A model generated the notes under the pieces. It did not search any database. It saw only the letters and a program-made list of their open reading frames with translations, and was not told where the DNA came from. Shown piece by piece: positions 51,241-63,313 of a DNA stretch of 64,000 nt (positions are counted from its first letter, which is position 1; each line of letters opens with the position of its first letter). Position numbers and translations under genes: made by a program. This stretch comes from Caprella mutica (Eukaryota; Arthropoda; Malacostraca; Amphipoda; Caprellidae), in assembly GCA_947561585.1 (NCBI GenBank), contig CANNZV010000918.1:159470-223469 (forward strand), read 5' to 3'.

Positions 51241-51866
51241 ATAATTATCAATTGACTTCATCCCTGAAAATTAGGTATGATTCGTTACATATGTACGTTA
51301 CATTCATATCATAGGTATTTCCGGTTTACCTGAAACCTTGTTTATTTTTATAAATATAAATTGACATTATAATTATCTATTGACTTCATCCCTGAAAATT
51401 AGGTATGATTTCGTCATATATGTACAATACATACACATCTTAGGTATTTCCGGTTTACCTGAAACCTTGTTTATTTTTATAAATATAAATTGACATTATA
51501 ATTATCTATTGACTTCATCCCTGAAAATTAGGTATGATTTCGTCATATATGTACAATACGTGCACATCTTAGGTATTTGCGGTTTTACCTGAAACCCTTT
51601 TTATATTTTATAATATCACAACTCAATGTTGTATCTTAGGTATTTGCGGTTTTACCTGAAACCCTTTTTATATTTTATAATATCACAACTCAATGTTGTA
51701 TCTTAGGTATTTACGGTTTTACCTGAAACCCTTTTTATATCTTATAATATCACAACTCAATGTTGTATCTTAGGTATTTACGGTTTTACCTGAAACCCTT
51801 TTTATATCTTATAATATCACAACTCAATGTTGTATCTTAGGTATTTACGGTTTTACCTGAAACCTC
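51241..51866 (+). repeat. Compound tandem repeat, 129-bp then 67-bp units
   Basis: The shared motif AGGTATTT(C/G/A)CGGTTT is at 51313, 51442 and 51571 (period 129), then 51638, 51705, 51772 and 51839 (period 67). Each is followed by ACCTGAAACC. The longer unit also contains CTTCATCCCTGAAAATTAGG. The shorter unit adds ATCACAACTCAATGTTGTAT. Both types share the GGTATTT...ACCTGAAACC core, so the short unit probably derives from the long one. Confidence 0.92.
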
Positions 51867-53279
51867 GTCTATATTTTATAATATGGCAACTCATTTAACT
51901 TTCACTGACTTAAAGGATGTTTTGACCCTATAGTCAGATATTCACATCCGTGACTGTACTTTCGGTATATTTCTATATGATATAACCGTTTCTATGATAT
52001 CAACTTCTCTCGATATCACTTTCTCTTGATATTACCTACTAAACAAAACAGCGTAATTTATAATTTCCAAAGATTTTTATCGACGTTATTGCTTTTTAAG
52101 CCACAAACAATAAATATCATTTCATTAAAATATGCAAAATTAATGAAATACGAGAATGGGTTAATTACTTCCATTCCAGTACTAAAAATATGGAAAATTA
52201 CCTCGTTAATATAAAATAGGAATATCGTTACTTTACCAAATTCACCTTTGGTTATTTACATGACAAATTCACAGGTTATAAGACCCATTTAATTTATCAT
52301 CAACTTGGAATATTTTTATTCTCCTTATCTGTGAATATACAGTTACATATTCCATCTGTATCTCTATTTATGAGTACACAGGTTACTACTAATATATTTG
52401 CAACTATGTATATTAGCTCATTTAAACATTGTTCTAATGTTTTTTACTTAATACTTTAAAAATTCATACTTTCAAAATAGTATTTTAAGTTCGTTCTCAT
52501 CATTTGAACTTTCTCTCTAAGCTTCTTCGAAATTCTTATATACGATTTTCTGAATTCCTTTATAATTATTTATTATAATTATACTTCGCCTTTTATAGGA
52601 CAACAACAGTTATCTTGTTATATAACGTGCTTTCTACGAGTATTTGCAATCTTCGCGCATTTATGCAACTTTCACTTTCTGAAACATACGTTTCATTAGT
52701 TTTCAATGATTTTACTTATAGAATAAATATGCAAAATAAATTAGATTTAAATGTCGTTCTCAGTCAGATGATTATAAAAGTACTGAAATACATGGTATTT
52801 TTAGCCTATCAAAATGTAAATAGTTTTCACTATCCCGACACATCTAAAATATTCTATGCAATTAATATATTCCCAGATTCAATTATATCTGTTAAAAGTT
52901 TATTACCTTTAAATGATACACATTGACTAAAATTGTCATATCATCTTACTTTTTACTAACTGCGCTATTTGAGGCTACTGGTCTTTGACACTACTTTTTA
53001 CTCCACTATTTGAGACTATGATATAAATCTATCATTCCCCCAGGAATGTAGTGTCATAACTACACTTTATATTACTATAGGAACATTCGCGGCAAGTTGT
53101 AACTATTTGTGTCGTATTTTGGTAAAGCCATTCTTCATTACATACTACCTTATCTAACAAAACCCTTCAATATACACTGTAAAGATTAATAATTAGTAAA
53201 GATTAATAAAGACAATATAAAATTCACAATACAAAAATATAAGTAGACATTATTATATTCCAGACACAAAATTCATTAC

Positions 53280-54237
53280 AATATATTAACTTTAGGTTAA
53301 ATAGTTAAATAGCATCACCTAATTTGCCTCTCGTTGTTTAGCTGCCTGTTTACCAGATGGTAGTGTAGATTATAAATCTCATGTAGGGTTGCCTCATAGC
53401 TTTCCTTTTTTCTGGAGTCATTCGATTTCTTCTGTTCTCCCGTTTAGATTGTAGATTTCATGAAGTATTGCCTCGTAGCTCTCCTTTTTTCTACTTGCGC
53501 TGTTTCTTGTCCTCTTCTTACTGCCTTTCCTTCGTAATCCCTTGGGTGATTACCGCCAGATAAAGTGAGTTTCTGTCGCGATGTATTTTTGTCGCTGTTA
53601 GTACTTTGTCGCTGTTAGTACTTTGACGCTAGCGCCTAGCCACCTTCACTTAATTTGGCGTATCCATGCTCAGCTCGAAGTTTGTGTTGCAGCTTGGATG
53701 ATTGAGTTTATTTATACGCACCGCTCGTTTTATACTCAGCTCGAATTTTCTCACCGGTCTTTAGAATATTAATGGTATTCTAGAACAGTTTTTATAGTTA
53801 ACTGCTTTTAACTTGAAAAGTATCCTTTCACATGTCATGTGAATCTTTTCTGTTGCTTTTCCTTCCTTTTTTATGAAGTGCTGCAGGACTTCCGTATGTG
53901 AGTTGAAAGGGTGTGTTCTCCCATATGTGATGGAAGAGTGTGTTCTCCCATCGGCATTGTAGAGTTGCTCCCGTAATGTCCTTTTATCGGAAGGAGTGTG
54001 ATTGGCTAGTTCACTCGCATTACATTCAATGCTTACCTAGTGATTAACACTGTATAACACTAGGGTTTCATAGTTCTGGTTTTGTATCCTCTTTATCACT
54101 GGATACACTGTCTTTCCAACTTTCCTTTTACTTCTCTAAAATCTTTAAACCATTTATATTAAGTCAGTTCTTTTCGTTAATAGATTCTAACCTCTTTTTT
54201 CCTCCCTCTTTTCTTCAAGACCGTTTGAAGATGCCAA
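53280..54237 (-). other. Presumed 5' leader region of the LARD-like element
   Basis: Less AT-rich than the rest of the interior and carrying small direct duplications: two related ~77-bp copies around 53367 and 53445 (TTGCCTCATAGCTTTCC and TTGCCTCGTAGCTCTCC), GTCGCTGTTAGTACTTT twice near 53591, and GTGTGTTCTCCCAT twice near 53910. On the minus strand a purine-rich run lies at about 54190-54216. In a non-autonomous LTR element this is where packaging signals would be expected; none can be identified from sequence alone. Confidence 0.45.
54219..54236 (-). promoter_or_regulatory. Candidate primer binding site of the LARD-like element
   Basis: One base inside the right terminal repeat the minus strand reads TGGCATCTTCAAACGGTC. 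It has the TGG expected to pair with a tRNA CCA end, in the correct place and orientation relative to the polypurine tract. I could not assign the tRNA. Confidence 0.5.
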
Positions 54238-55478
54238 TATTAAATTGCCCTTTTCCTATGGGATTGATAGTAAATTATCACCTATTTTCTAAGTAGATGA
54301 GGCTTGTTAATAAACTTATCCCATAGGGCAAAATAAGTCTCCGGGTTCTTTAACAATTATTTGTATTTCTTAACTTGAAGAGACTTGGAGGTAATTGATT
54401 GAATTCTATTAAACTGACAAATGACTAAACGGTAAAAGTTTTTAGGAAGTAAATTAAACACAAGGAAGTTTTAAATGGGTGTACTTATATTAAAGTTCGA
54501 ATAGTACAGAGTTCTGAGACTTACGCACAAGTCTTTAAATAACACAACACAAGTTTTAAATAAACTAGCGGTTGAGTAAACTTAAGGGTTTTAAATTAAC
54601 AAGGGTCTGAGTTGCCAACTCACGACACCCGTGGATGGACAAGTCCGACCAGACTTGGTCCGACCAACCAGTCTTCAAGAGACCATCGCGAACTATGAAC
54701 ACTTTAGTTAGGTGCCAATGGTATTTAAAGAGTGAACTGGAGAGTCCAACCTTCCAGTGAGTGAATAAACTTCTGTTAAGGTACTGATAGTACTTTTCAA
54801 AGATGTTTTTCTACTCACTGCAGATAGAAATAACACACAATGCATTATTCAAATTTAACACGCTAGTGGTAATGGCTTTCTATACGATTAACATATAGAT
54901 CGATCAGATTTACTAATAGTTCATTTTAGTGAAACCTGATTTACTAATAAACATCCAAATTTAAGCATACTATTTCAGAGTCCTGTTTAACCTATTACAT
55001 GATCAGAAATGTTACAAGTTCCTAACTATTAATTAAGTATTTCAATTAGGATAATTGAAGTACTTACTTAATTCTTTTTAAATTAATTAAGTATTAATTT
55101 CATTTCTATCTATAGAAAAAGAACTCAATATTCTAAGTTGTATAACTGATTTACAAAGTTCATGAAGTTATATAACTTAGTACAAATTATAAAGTTATAT
55201 TCTGAGTTACAAGTTATAGCTCTGGGTTACAAGTTATAAAGTTATGTTCTGAAGTTACAAGTTATATTAGCGGCTTAAATCAAAGCTATTCGTTTATAAT
55301 TATATTCGAGCTCCTAGCGAGAATAACATGACCATAAATTTAAATAGCATTTCCTTCTAATGAACAGTGTACAAGATTAAAAAGATTATGTCTGATTAAA
55401 TGATTATCAAATTATAGAAATTGAAAGATTAAGTAAAGATACAAGTTCAGCGTATTAACAATCTTTCTATTGTTAATA
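54238..55478 (-). repeat. LARD-like element terminal repeat, right (5' LTR by orientation)
   Basis: 1,241 bp, the same length and, by eye, the same sequence as 46903-48143. Equal length and apparent identity indicate recent insertion or recent conversion. Confidence 0.9.
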
Positions 55479-55483
55479 ACAGC
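55479..55483 (+). repeat. Target-site duplication ACAGC, right
   Basis: Matches 46898-46902. The satellite continues directly with AAAGGATCTATC. Confidence 0.88.
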
Positions 55484-57150
55484 AAAGGATCTATCTACAG
55501 CAAGGGATCTATCTACAGTATAGGATCTATCTACAGCAAAGGATTTATCTACAATAAACGATATATCTACAGCGAAGGATCTATCTACAGCAAAGGATCC
55601 ATCTACAGCAAAGGATCTATCTACAGTAAAGGATCTATTTACTGCAAAGGATCTGTCCACAGCAAAGGATCTATCTACAACAAAGAATCTATCTACAGCA
55701 AAGAATCTATGTTCAGCAAAGAATCTATCAAGAGCAAAGGATCTATCTACAGCAAAGGATCAATCTACAGCAAAAAATCAATCCACAGCAAAGGATTTAT
55801 CTACAGTAAAGTAGCTATATACAGCAAAGGATCCATCTACAGGAAAGGATCTACAGACAGCAAAGGATCTATCTACAGCAAAAGATCTATATACAGCAAA
55901 AGTTCTATCTACAGCAAAGGATCTATCTACAGGAAGGGATCTATCTACAGGAACGGATCTATCTACAGCGAAGGATCTATCTACAGCAAGGGATCTATCT
56001 ACAGCAAAGTGATCTATCCACAGTAAGGGATTTATCTACAGCAAAGAATCAATCTACACCAAAGGATCTTTCTACAGTGCAGAATCTGTCAACAGCAAAG
56101 AATCTATCTACAGCAAAGAATCTATCCATACCGAAGGATCTTTATACAGCGAAAGATCTGTCTACAGCAAAGGACCTTTCTACTGCAAAGGATCTATTTA
56201 CAGCAAAAAATATTTCTACGGCAGAATATCTTTCTACAGCAAAGGATCTCTCTAAAGCAAAGGATCTATTTACAGTATGGGATCTATCTTCAGCAAAGGA
56301 TCTATCAACAGCAAAGTGATCTATCTACAGTAAGGGATCTATCTACAGTAAATGATTTATCTACAGCAGAATGATCTATCTACAGTAAGGGATCTATCTA
56401 CAGCAAAGAATCTATCTACACCAAAGGATCTTTCTACAGCGAAAGATCTGTCAACAGCAAAGGATCTATCTACAGCAAAGTGATCTATTTACAGTAAGGG
56501 ATCTATCTACAGAAAAGAATCTGTCTACACCAAAAGATCTATCTACAGCGCAGGATCTGTCAACAGCAAAGGATCAATCTTTAGCAAAAATTCTATTTAC
56601 AACAGAAGTTCTATCTACAGCAAAGGATTTATCTACTGCAAAGGATCTATCAACAATAAGGGATCTATCTGCAGCAAAGGATCTATCTACAACAAAGGAT
56701 CAATCTTCAGCAAAGGATCTATCTACAGCAAAGTGATCAATCTACAGTAAGGGCTCTATCTACAGCAAATGATCTATCTACAGCAAAGATATATATCTAC
56801 AGTAAGGGATCTATCTACAGCAAAGAATCTATCTACACCAAAGGATCTTTCTACCACGAAAGATCTGTCAACACCAAAGGATCTATCTACAGCAAAGGAT
56901 CTATTTACAGCAGGAGATATTTCTACAGCAGAGGATTTTTCTACAGCAAAGGATCTCTCTTCAGCAAAGGATCTATTTACAGTATGGGATCTATCTACAG
57001 CAACGGTTTTATCTACAATAAAAGATCTATCTACAGAAAAGGATCTATCTACAGAAAAGGATCTATCTACAGCATAAAATCTATCTACAGCAAAGGATCT
57101 ATCTACAACAAAGGATCTATCTACGGCAAGGGATCTATCTACGGCAAAGG

Positions 57151-57200
57151 ATTTATTTATTTATTTACAGCAAAGGATCTTAGATCTATCTACAGCTAAG
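57151..57200 (+). repeat. HOR punctuation module, right-end class (first of 6)
   Basis: This class has TTTATTTATTTATTTACAGC before GGATCTTAGATCTATCTACA and is followed by GCTAAGGATC. Core starts are 57175, 58254, 59838, 60773, 62229 and 63183. It is not seen left of 57 kb, and neither of the other two classes is seen right of it, so it identifies a distinct array subfamily. Spacing is 935 to 1,584 bp. Confidence 0.85.
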
Positions 57201-58528
57201 GATCTATCTACAGTAAAAGATCTATCTACTACAAAGGATCTATCTACAGCAAAGGATCTATCTACAACAAAGAATCTATGTACAGCTAAGAATCTATCTA
57301 CAGCAAAGGATCTATCTACAGTAAAGGATCTATATACATCAAAGGATCTGTTTACAGTCAAGGATTTATCTACTGCAAAGGATCTCTCTACAGCAAAGGA
57401 TCAATCTACATTTAAGGATCTATCTTAAGCAAAGGATCTGTCTTCAGCAAAGGATCTATCTAAAACCAATGATCTATCTACAAAAAAGGATCTATTTACA
57501 ACAGCAGAACTTTATACAGCAAATGATATATCTACAACAAAGGATCTATCTACAGCAAAGTGATCTATTTACAGTAAGGGATCTATCTACAGAAAAGAAT
57601 CTGTCTACACCAAAAGATCTATCTACAGCGCAGGATCTGTCAACAGCAAAGGATCAATCTTCAGCAAAATTCTATTTACAACAAAAGTTCTATCTACAGC
57701 AAAGGATCTATCTACTGCAAAGGATCTATCAACAATAAGGGATCTATCTGCAGCAAAGGATCTATCTACAACAAAGGATCAATCTTCAGCAAAGGATCTA
57801 TCTACAGCAAGGTGATCAATCTACAGTAAGGGATCTATCTACAGCAAATGATCTCTCTACAGCAAAGATATATATCTACAGTAAGGGATCTATCTACAGC
57901 AAAGAATCTATCTACACCAAAGGATCTTTCTACCACGAAAGATCTGTCAACACCAAAGGATCTATCTACAGCAAAGGATCTATTTACAGCAGGAGATCTT
58001 TCTACAGCAGAGGATTTTTCTACAGCAAAGGAGCTATCTACAGCAAAGGATCTATTTACAGTATGGGATCTATCTGCAGCAACGGTTTTATCTACAATAA
58101 AAGATCTATCTACAGAAAAGGATCTATAGACAGAAAAGGATCTATCTACAGCAAAAAATCTATCAACAGCAAAGGATCTATCTACAACAAAGGATCTATC
58201 TACGGCAAGGGATCTATCTACGGCAAAGGATTTATTTATTTATTTACAGCAAAGGATCTTAGATCTATCTACAGCTAAGGATCTATCTACAGTAAAAGAT
58301 CTATCTACTACAAAGGATCTATCCACAGCAAAGGATCTATCTACAACAAAGAATCTATGTACAGCTAATAATCTATCTACAGCTAAGGATCTATCTACAG
58401 TAAAGGATCTATCTACTGCAAAGGATCTATCTACTGCAAAGGATCTATATACAACAAAGAATCTATCTACAGCAAAGAATCTATGTTCAGCAAATAATCT
58501 ATCTACAGCAAATGATCTACCTACAGCA

Positions 58529-61047
58529 ATGGATCAATCTGCAGCAAATGATCTATCTAGAATAACGGGACTATATACAGCAAAGGATCCATCTACAGTT
58601 AAGTATCTATCAACAGCAAAGGATCAATCTATAACAAAAGATCTATTTACAACAAAAGTTCTATCTACAGCAAAGGATCTATCTACAGCAAAGGATTTAT
58701 CTACAGGAAAGGATCTATCTACAGCAAAGGATCTATTTACAGTAAAGGAGCTATCTACCGCACAAGATCTATCAACAATGAGGGATCTCTCTGCAGCAGA
58801 GGATCTATCTACAGCAAAGGATCTATCTACAGCAAAGGACCTATCTACAGTAAGGGATCTATTTACAGCGAAGGATCAATCAACAGCAAATGATCTATCT
58901 ACAGCAAAGGATATTTCTACAGCATAGGATCTATCTACAGCAATGGATCTATCTATAGCAAAGGATCTATCTACTGCAAAGGATCTATCTACAGCAAAGG
59001 ATCTGTTTACAGTCAAGGATTTATCTACTGCAAAGGATCTCTCTACAGCAAAGGATCAATCTACATTTAAGGATCTATCTTGAGCAAAGTATCTATCTAC
59101 AGCAAAGGATCTATCTAAAGCCAATGATCTATCTTCAAAAAAGGTTCTATTTACAGCAGCAGAACTTTATACAGCAAAAGATCTATCTACAGCAAAGGAT
59201 CTATCTACAGCAAAATGATCTATCTTCAGTAAGGTATCTATCTACAGAAAAGAATCTGTCTACACCAAAAGATCTTTCTACAGCGCAGGATATGTCAACA
59301 GCGAAGGATCAATCTATAGCAAAAGATTTAATTACAACAAAAGTTCTATCTACAGCAAAGGATCTATCCACAGCAAAGGATCTATCAACAATAAGGGATC
59401 TATCTGCAGCAAAGGATCTATCTACAACAAAGGATCTATCTTCAGCAAAGGATCTATCTACAGCAAAGTGATCTATCTACAGTAATGGATCTATCTACAG
59501 TAAATGATCTATCTACAGCAGAGTGATCTATCTACAGTAAGGGATCTATCTACAGCAAAGAATCTATCTACACCAAAGGATCTTTCTACAGCGAAAGATC
59601 TGTCAACAGCAAACGATCTATCTACAGCAAAGGATCTATTTACAATATGGGATCTATCTACATCAACGGTTTTATCCACAATGAAAGATCTATCTACAGA
59701 AAAGGATCTATCTACAGAAAAGGATCTATCTACAGCGAAGAATCTATCTACAGCAAAGGATCTATCTACAGCAAAGGATTTATCTACGGCAAGGGATCTA
59801 TCTACGGCAATGGATTTATTTATTTATTTACAGCAAAGGATCTTAGATCTATCTACAGCTAAGGATCTATCTACCGCAAAGGATCTATCTACAGCAGAGG
59901 ATCTGTTTACAGTCAAGGATTTATCTACTGCAATAGATCTCTCTACAGCAAAGTATCAATCTATATTTAAGGATCTATCTTAAGCAAAGGATCTGTCTAC
60001 AGCAAAGGATCTATCTACAACCAATGATCTATCTACAAAAAAGGATCTATTTACAACAGCAGAACTTTATACAGCAAAGAATATATCTACAACAAAGGAT
60101 CTATCTACAGCAAAGTGATCTATTTACAGTAAGGGATCTATCTACAGAAAAGAATCTGTCTACACCAAAAGATCTATCTACAGCGCAGGATCTGTCAACA
60201 GCAAAGGATCAATCTTTAGCAAAAATTCTATTTACAACAAAAGTTCTATCTACTGCAAAGGATCTATCTACTGCAAAGGATCTATCAACAATAAGGGATC
60301 TATCTGCAGCAAAGGATCTATCTAAAACAAAGGATCGATCTTCAGCAAAGGATCTATCTACAGCAAAGTGATCAATCTACAGTAAGGGATCTATCTAAAG
60401 CAAAGAATCTATCTACACCAAAGGATCTTTCCACCACGAAAGATCTGTCAACACCAAAGGATCTATCTACAGCAAAGGATCTATTTACAGCAGGAGATCT
60501 TTCTACAGCAGAGGATTTTTCTACAGCAAAGGATCTATCTACAGCAAAGGATCTATTTACAGTATGGGATCTATCTACAGCAACGGTTTTATCTACAATA
60601 AAAGATCTATCTACAGAAAAGGATCTATCGACAGAAAAGGATCTATCGACAGAAAAGGATCTATCTACAGCAAAAAATCTATCCACAGCAAAGGATCTAT
60701 CTACAACAAAGGATCTATCTACGGCAAGGGATCTAACTACGGCAAAGGATTTATTAATTTATTTACAGCAAAGGATCTTAGATCTATCTACAGCTAAGGA
60801 TCTATCTACAGTAAAAGATCTATCTACTACAAAGGATCTATCTAAAGCAAAGGATCTATCTACAACAAAGAATCTATGTACAGCTAAGAATCTATCTACA
60901 GCAAAGGATCTATCTACAGTAAAGGATCTATCTACTGCAAAGGATCTATCTACTGCAAAGGATCTATATACAACAAAGAATCTATCTACAGCAAAGAATC
61001 TATGTTCAGCAAATAATCTATCTACAGCGAATGATCTACCTACAGCA
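58529..61047 (+). repeat. 2,519-bp higher-order repeat unit, right subfamily, copy 1
   Basis: Landmarks at 58529 and 59124 recur at 61048 and 61643, both offset by 2,519 bp. The unit includes two punctuation modules. The period is not a multiple of 18 because the modules break phase. The phase of the start is arbitrary. Confidence 0.85.
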
Positions 61048-63313
61048 ATGGATCAATCTACAGCAAATGATCTATCTAAAGTAACGGGACTATATACAGC
61101 AAAGGATCCATCTACAGTTAAGTATCTATCAACAGCAAAGGATCAATCTATAACAAAAGATCTATTTACAACAAAAGTTCTATCTACAGCAAAGGATCTA
61201 TCTACAGCAAAGGATTTATCTACAGGAAAGGATCTATCTACAGCAAAAGATCTATTTACAGTAAAGGAGCTATCTACCGCAAAAGATCTATCAACAATGA
61301 GGGATCCATCTGCAGCAAAGGATCTATCTACAGCAAAGGATCTATCTACAGCAAAGGACCTATCTACAGTAAGGGATCTATTTACAGCGAAGGATCAATC
61401 AACAGCAAATGATCTATCTACAGCAATGGATATTTCTACAGCATAGGATCTATCTACAGCAATGGATCTATCTTTAGCAAAGGATCTATCTACTGCAAAG
61501 GATCTATCTACAGCAAAGGATCTGGTTACAGTCAAGGATTTATCTACGGCAAAGGATCTCTCTACAGCAAAGGATCAATCCACATTTAAGGATCTATCTT
61601 GAGCAAAGTATCTATCTACAGCAAAGGATCTATCTAAAGCCAATGATCTATCTTCAAAAAAGGATCTATTTACAACAGCAGAACTTTATACAGCAAAGGA
61701 TCTATCTACAGCAAAGGATCTACCTACAGCAAAATGATCTATCTTCAGTAAGGTATCTATCTACAGAAAAGAATCTGTCTACACCAAAAGATCTATCTTC
61801 AGCAAAGGATCTATCTACAGCAAAGTGATCTATCTACAGTAAGGGATCTATCTACAGTAAATGATCTATCTACAGCAGAGTGATCTATCTACAGTAAGGG
61901 ATCTATCTACAGCGAAAGATCTGTCAACAGCAAAGGATCTATCTACAGCAAAGGATCTATTTACAACAGGAGATCTTTCTACAGCTGAGGATTTTTCTAC
62001 AGCAAAGGATCTATCAACAGCAAAGGATCTATTTACAGTATGGGATCTCTACATCAACGGTTTTATCTACAATGAAAGATCTATCTACAGAAAAGGATCT
62101 ATCTACAGAAAAGGATTTATCTACAGCGAACAATCTATCTACAGCAAAGGATCTATCTACAGCAAAGGATCTACCTACGGCAAGGGATCTATCTACGGCG
62201 ATGGATATATTTATTTATTTACAGCAAAGGATCTTAGATCTATCTACAGCTAAGGATCTATCTACTGCAAAGGATCTATCTACAGCAAGGGATCTGTTTA
62301 CAGTCAAGGATTTATCTACTGCAAAGGATCTCTCTACAGCAAAGGATCAATCTACATTTAAGGATCTATCTTAAGCATAGGATCCATCTACAGCAAAGGA
62401 TCTATCTAAAACCAATGATCTATCTACAAAAAAGGATCTATTTGCAACAGCAGAAATTTATACAGCAAAGGATCTATCTACAGCAAAGGATCTATCTACA
62501 GCAAAGTGATCTATTTTCAGTAAGGGATCTATCTACAGAAAAGAATCTGTCTACACCAAAAGATCTATCTACAGCGCAGGATCTGTCAACAGCAAAGGAT
62601 CAATCTTTAGCAAAAGATCTATTTACAACAAAAGTTCTATCTTCAGCAAAGGATCTATCTACAGCAAAGGATCTATCAAAAATAAGGGATCTATCAGCAG
62701 CAAAGGATCTATCTACAACAAAGGATCTATCTTCAACAAAGGATCTATCTACAGCAAAGTGATCTATCTACAGTAAGGGATCTATCTACAGCAAATGATC
62801 TATCTACAGCAAAGATATCTATCTACAGTAAGGGATCTATCTACACCAAAGGATCTTCCTCCCACGAAAGATCTGTCAACAATAAAGGATCTATCTACAG
62901 CAAAGGATCTATTTACAGCAGGAGATCTTTCTACAGCAGAGGATTTTTCTACAGCAAAGGATCTATCTACAGCAAAGGATCTATCTACAGCAACGGTTTT
63001 ATCTACAATAAAAGATCTATCTACAGAAAAGGATCTATCTACAGAAAAGGATCTATCTACAGAAAAGGATCAATCTACAGCAAAAAATCTATCTACAGCA
63101 AAGGATCTATCTACAACAAAAGATCTATCTACGGCAAGGGATCTATCTACGGCAAAGGATTTATTTATTTATTTACAGCAAAGGATCTTAGATCTATCTA
63201 CAGCTAAGGATCTATCTACAGTAAAAGATCTATTTACTACAAAGGATCTATCTACAGCAAAGAATCTATGTTCAGCAAATAATCTATCTACAGCAAATGA
63301 TATACCTACAGCA
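61048..63313 (+). repeat. Higher-order repeat unit, right subfamily, copy 2 (~2,266 bp)
   Basis: Starts like copy 1 and is followed at 63314 by a third start (CAATGGATCAATCTACAGC, then the AACGGGACTATATACAG landmark). It is shorter than copy 1; part of the loss lies before 61861, where the segment at 59281-59458 of copy 1 is missing. Confidence 0.75.

Larger units (their letters stand above)
48144..54237 (-). other. Interior of the LARD-like element, noncoding
   Basis: 6.1 kb, strongly AT-rich from 48.2 to 53.0 kb, with somewhat more G and C at 53.3-54.2 kb, the presumed 5' leader side. Short plus-strand ORFs of 62 to 103 codons exist (for example 52615-52926), but they are antisense to the inferred orientation and show no recognisable motif. 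The interior holds two tandem-repeat tracts and small duplications such as GTCGCTGTTAGTACTTT twice near 53591. No gag, protease, RT, RNase H or integrase motif was found. Confidence 0.75.
46903..55478 (-). mobile_element. Non-autonomous LTR element, LARD-like (8.58 kb)
   Basis: Direct terminal repeats of 1,241 bp at each end, identical as far as I could compare; 5-bp target duplication ACAGC; terminal bases TATTAA...TTAATA. On the minus strand a strong polypurine tract precedes one terminal repeat and a TGG-starting candidate primer site follows the other, so it is oriented minus. The 6,094-bp interior shows no Met-initiated ORF of 60 codons or more on the minus strand and no recognisable gag or pol motif. 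This fits a large retrotransposon derivative mobilised by another element's proteins. Its sequence shows no resemblance to the nearby BEL element beyond a similar GGGAGTG(A)TATTAA at the polypurine junction. The alternative is an autonomous element whose coding region decayed or was replaced. Confidence 0.82.

Noticed and set aside
52615..52926. 103-codon plus-strand ORF inside the LARD-like element
   Set aside because: It is antisense to the inferred orientation, AT-rich, without a recognisable motif, and compatible with chance in 6 kb; likewise 50152-50391 and 52026-52214.
46903..55478. DNA transposon with long terminal repeats
   Set aside because: The repeats are direct, with only six inverted end bases, and a polypurine tract and a candidate primer site fit an LTR element better; no transposase was seen.
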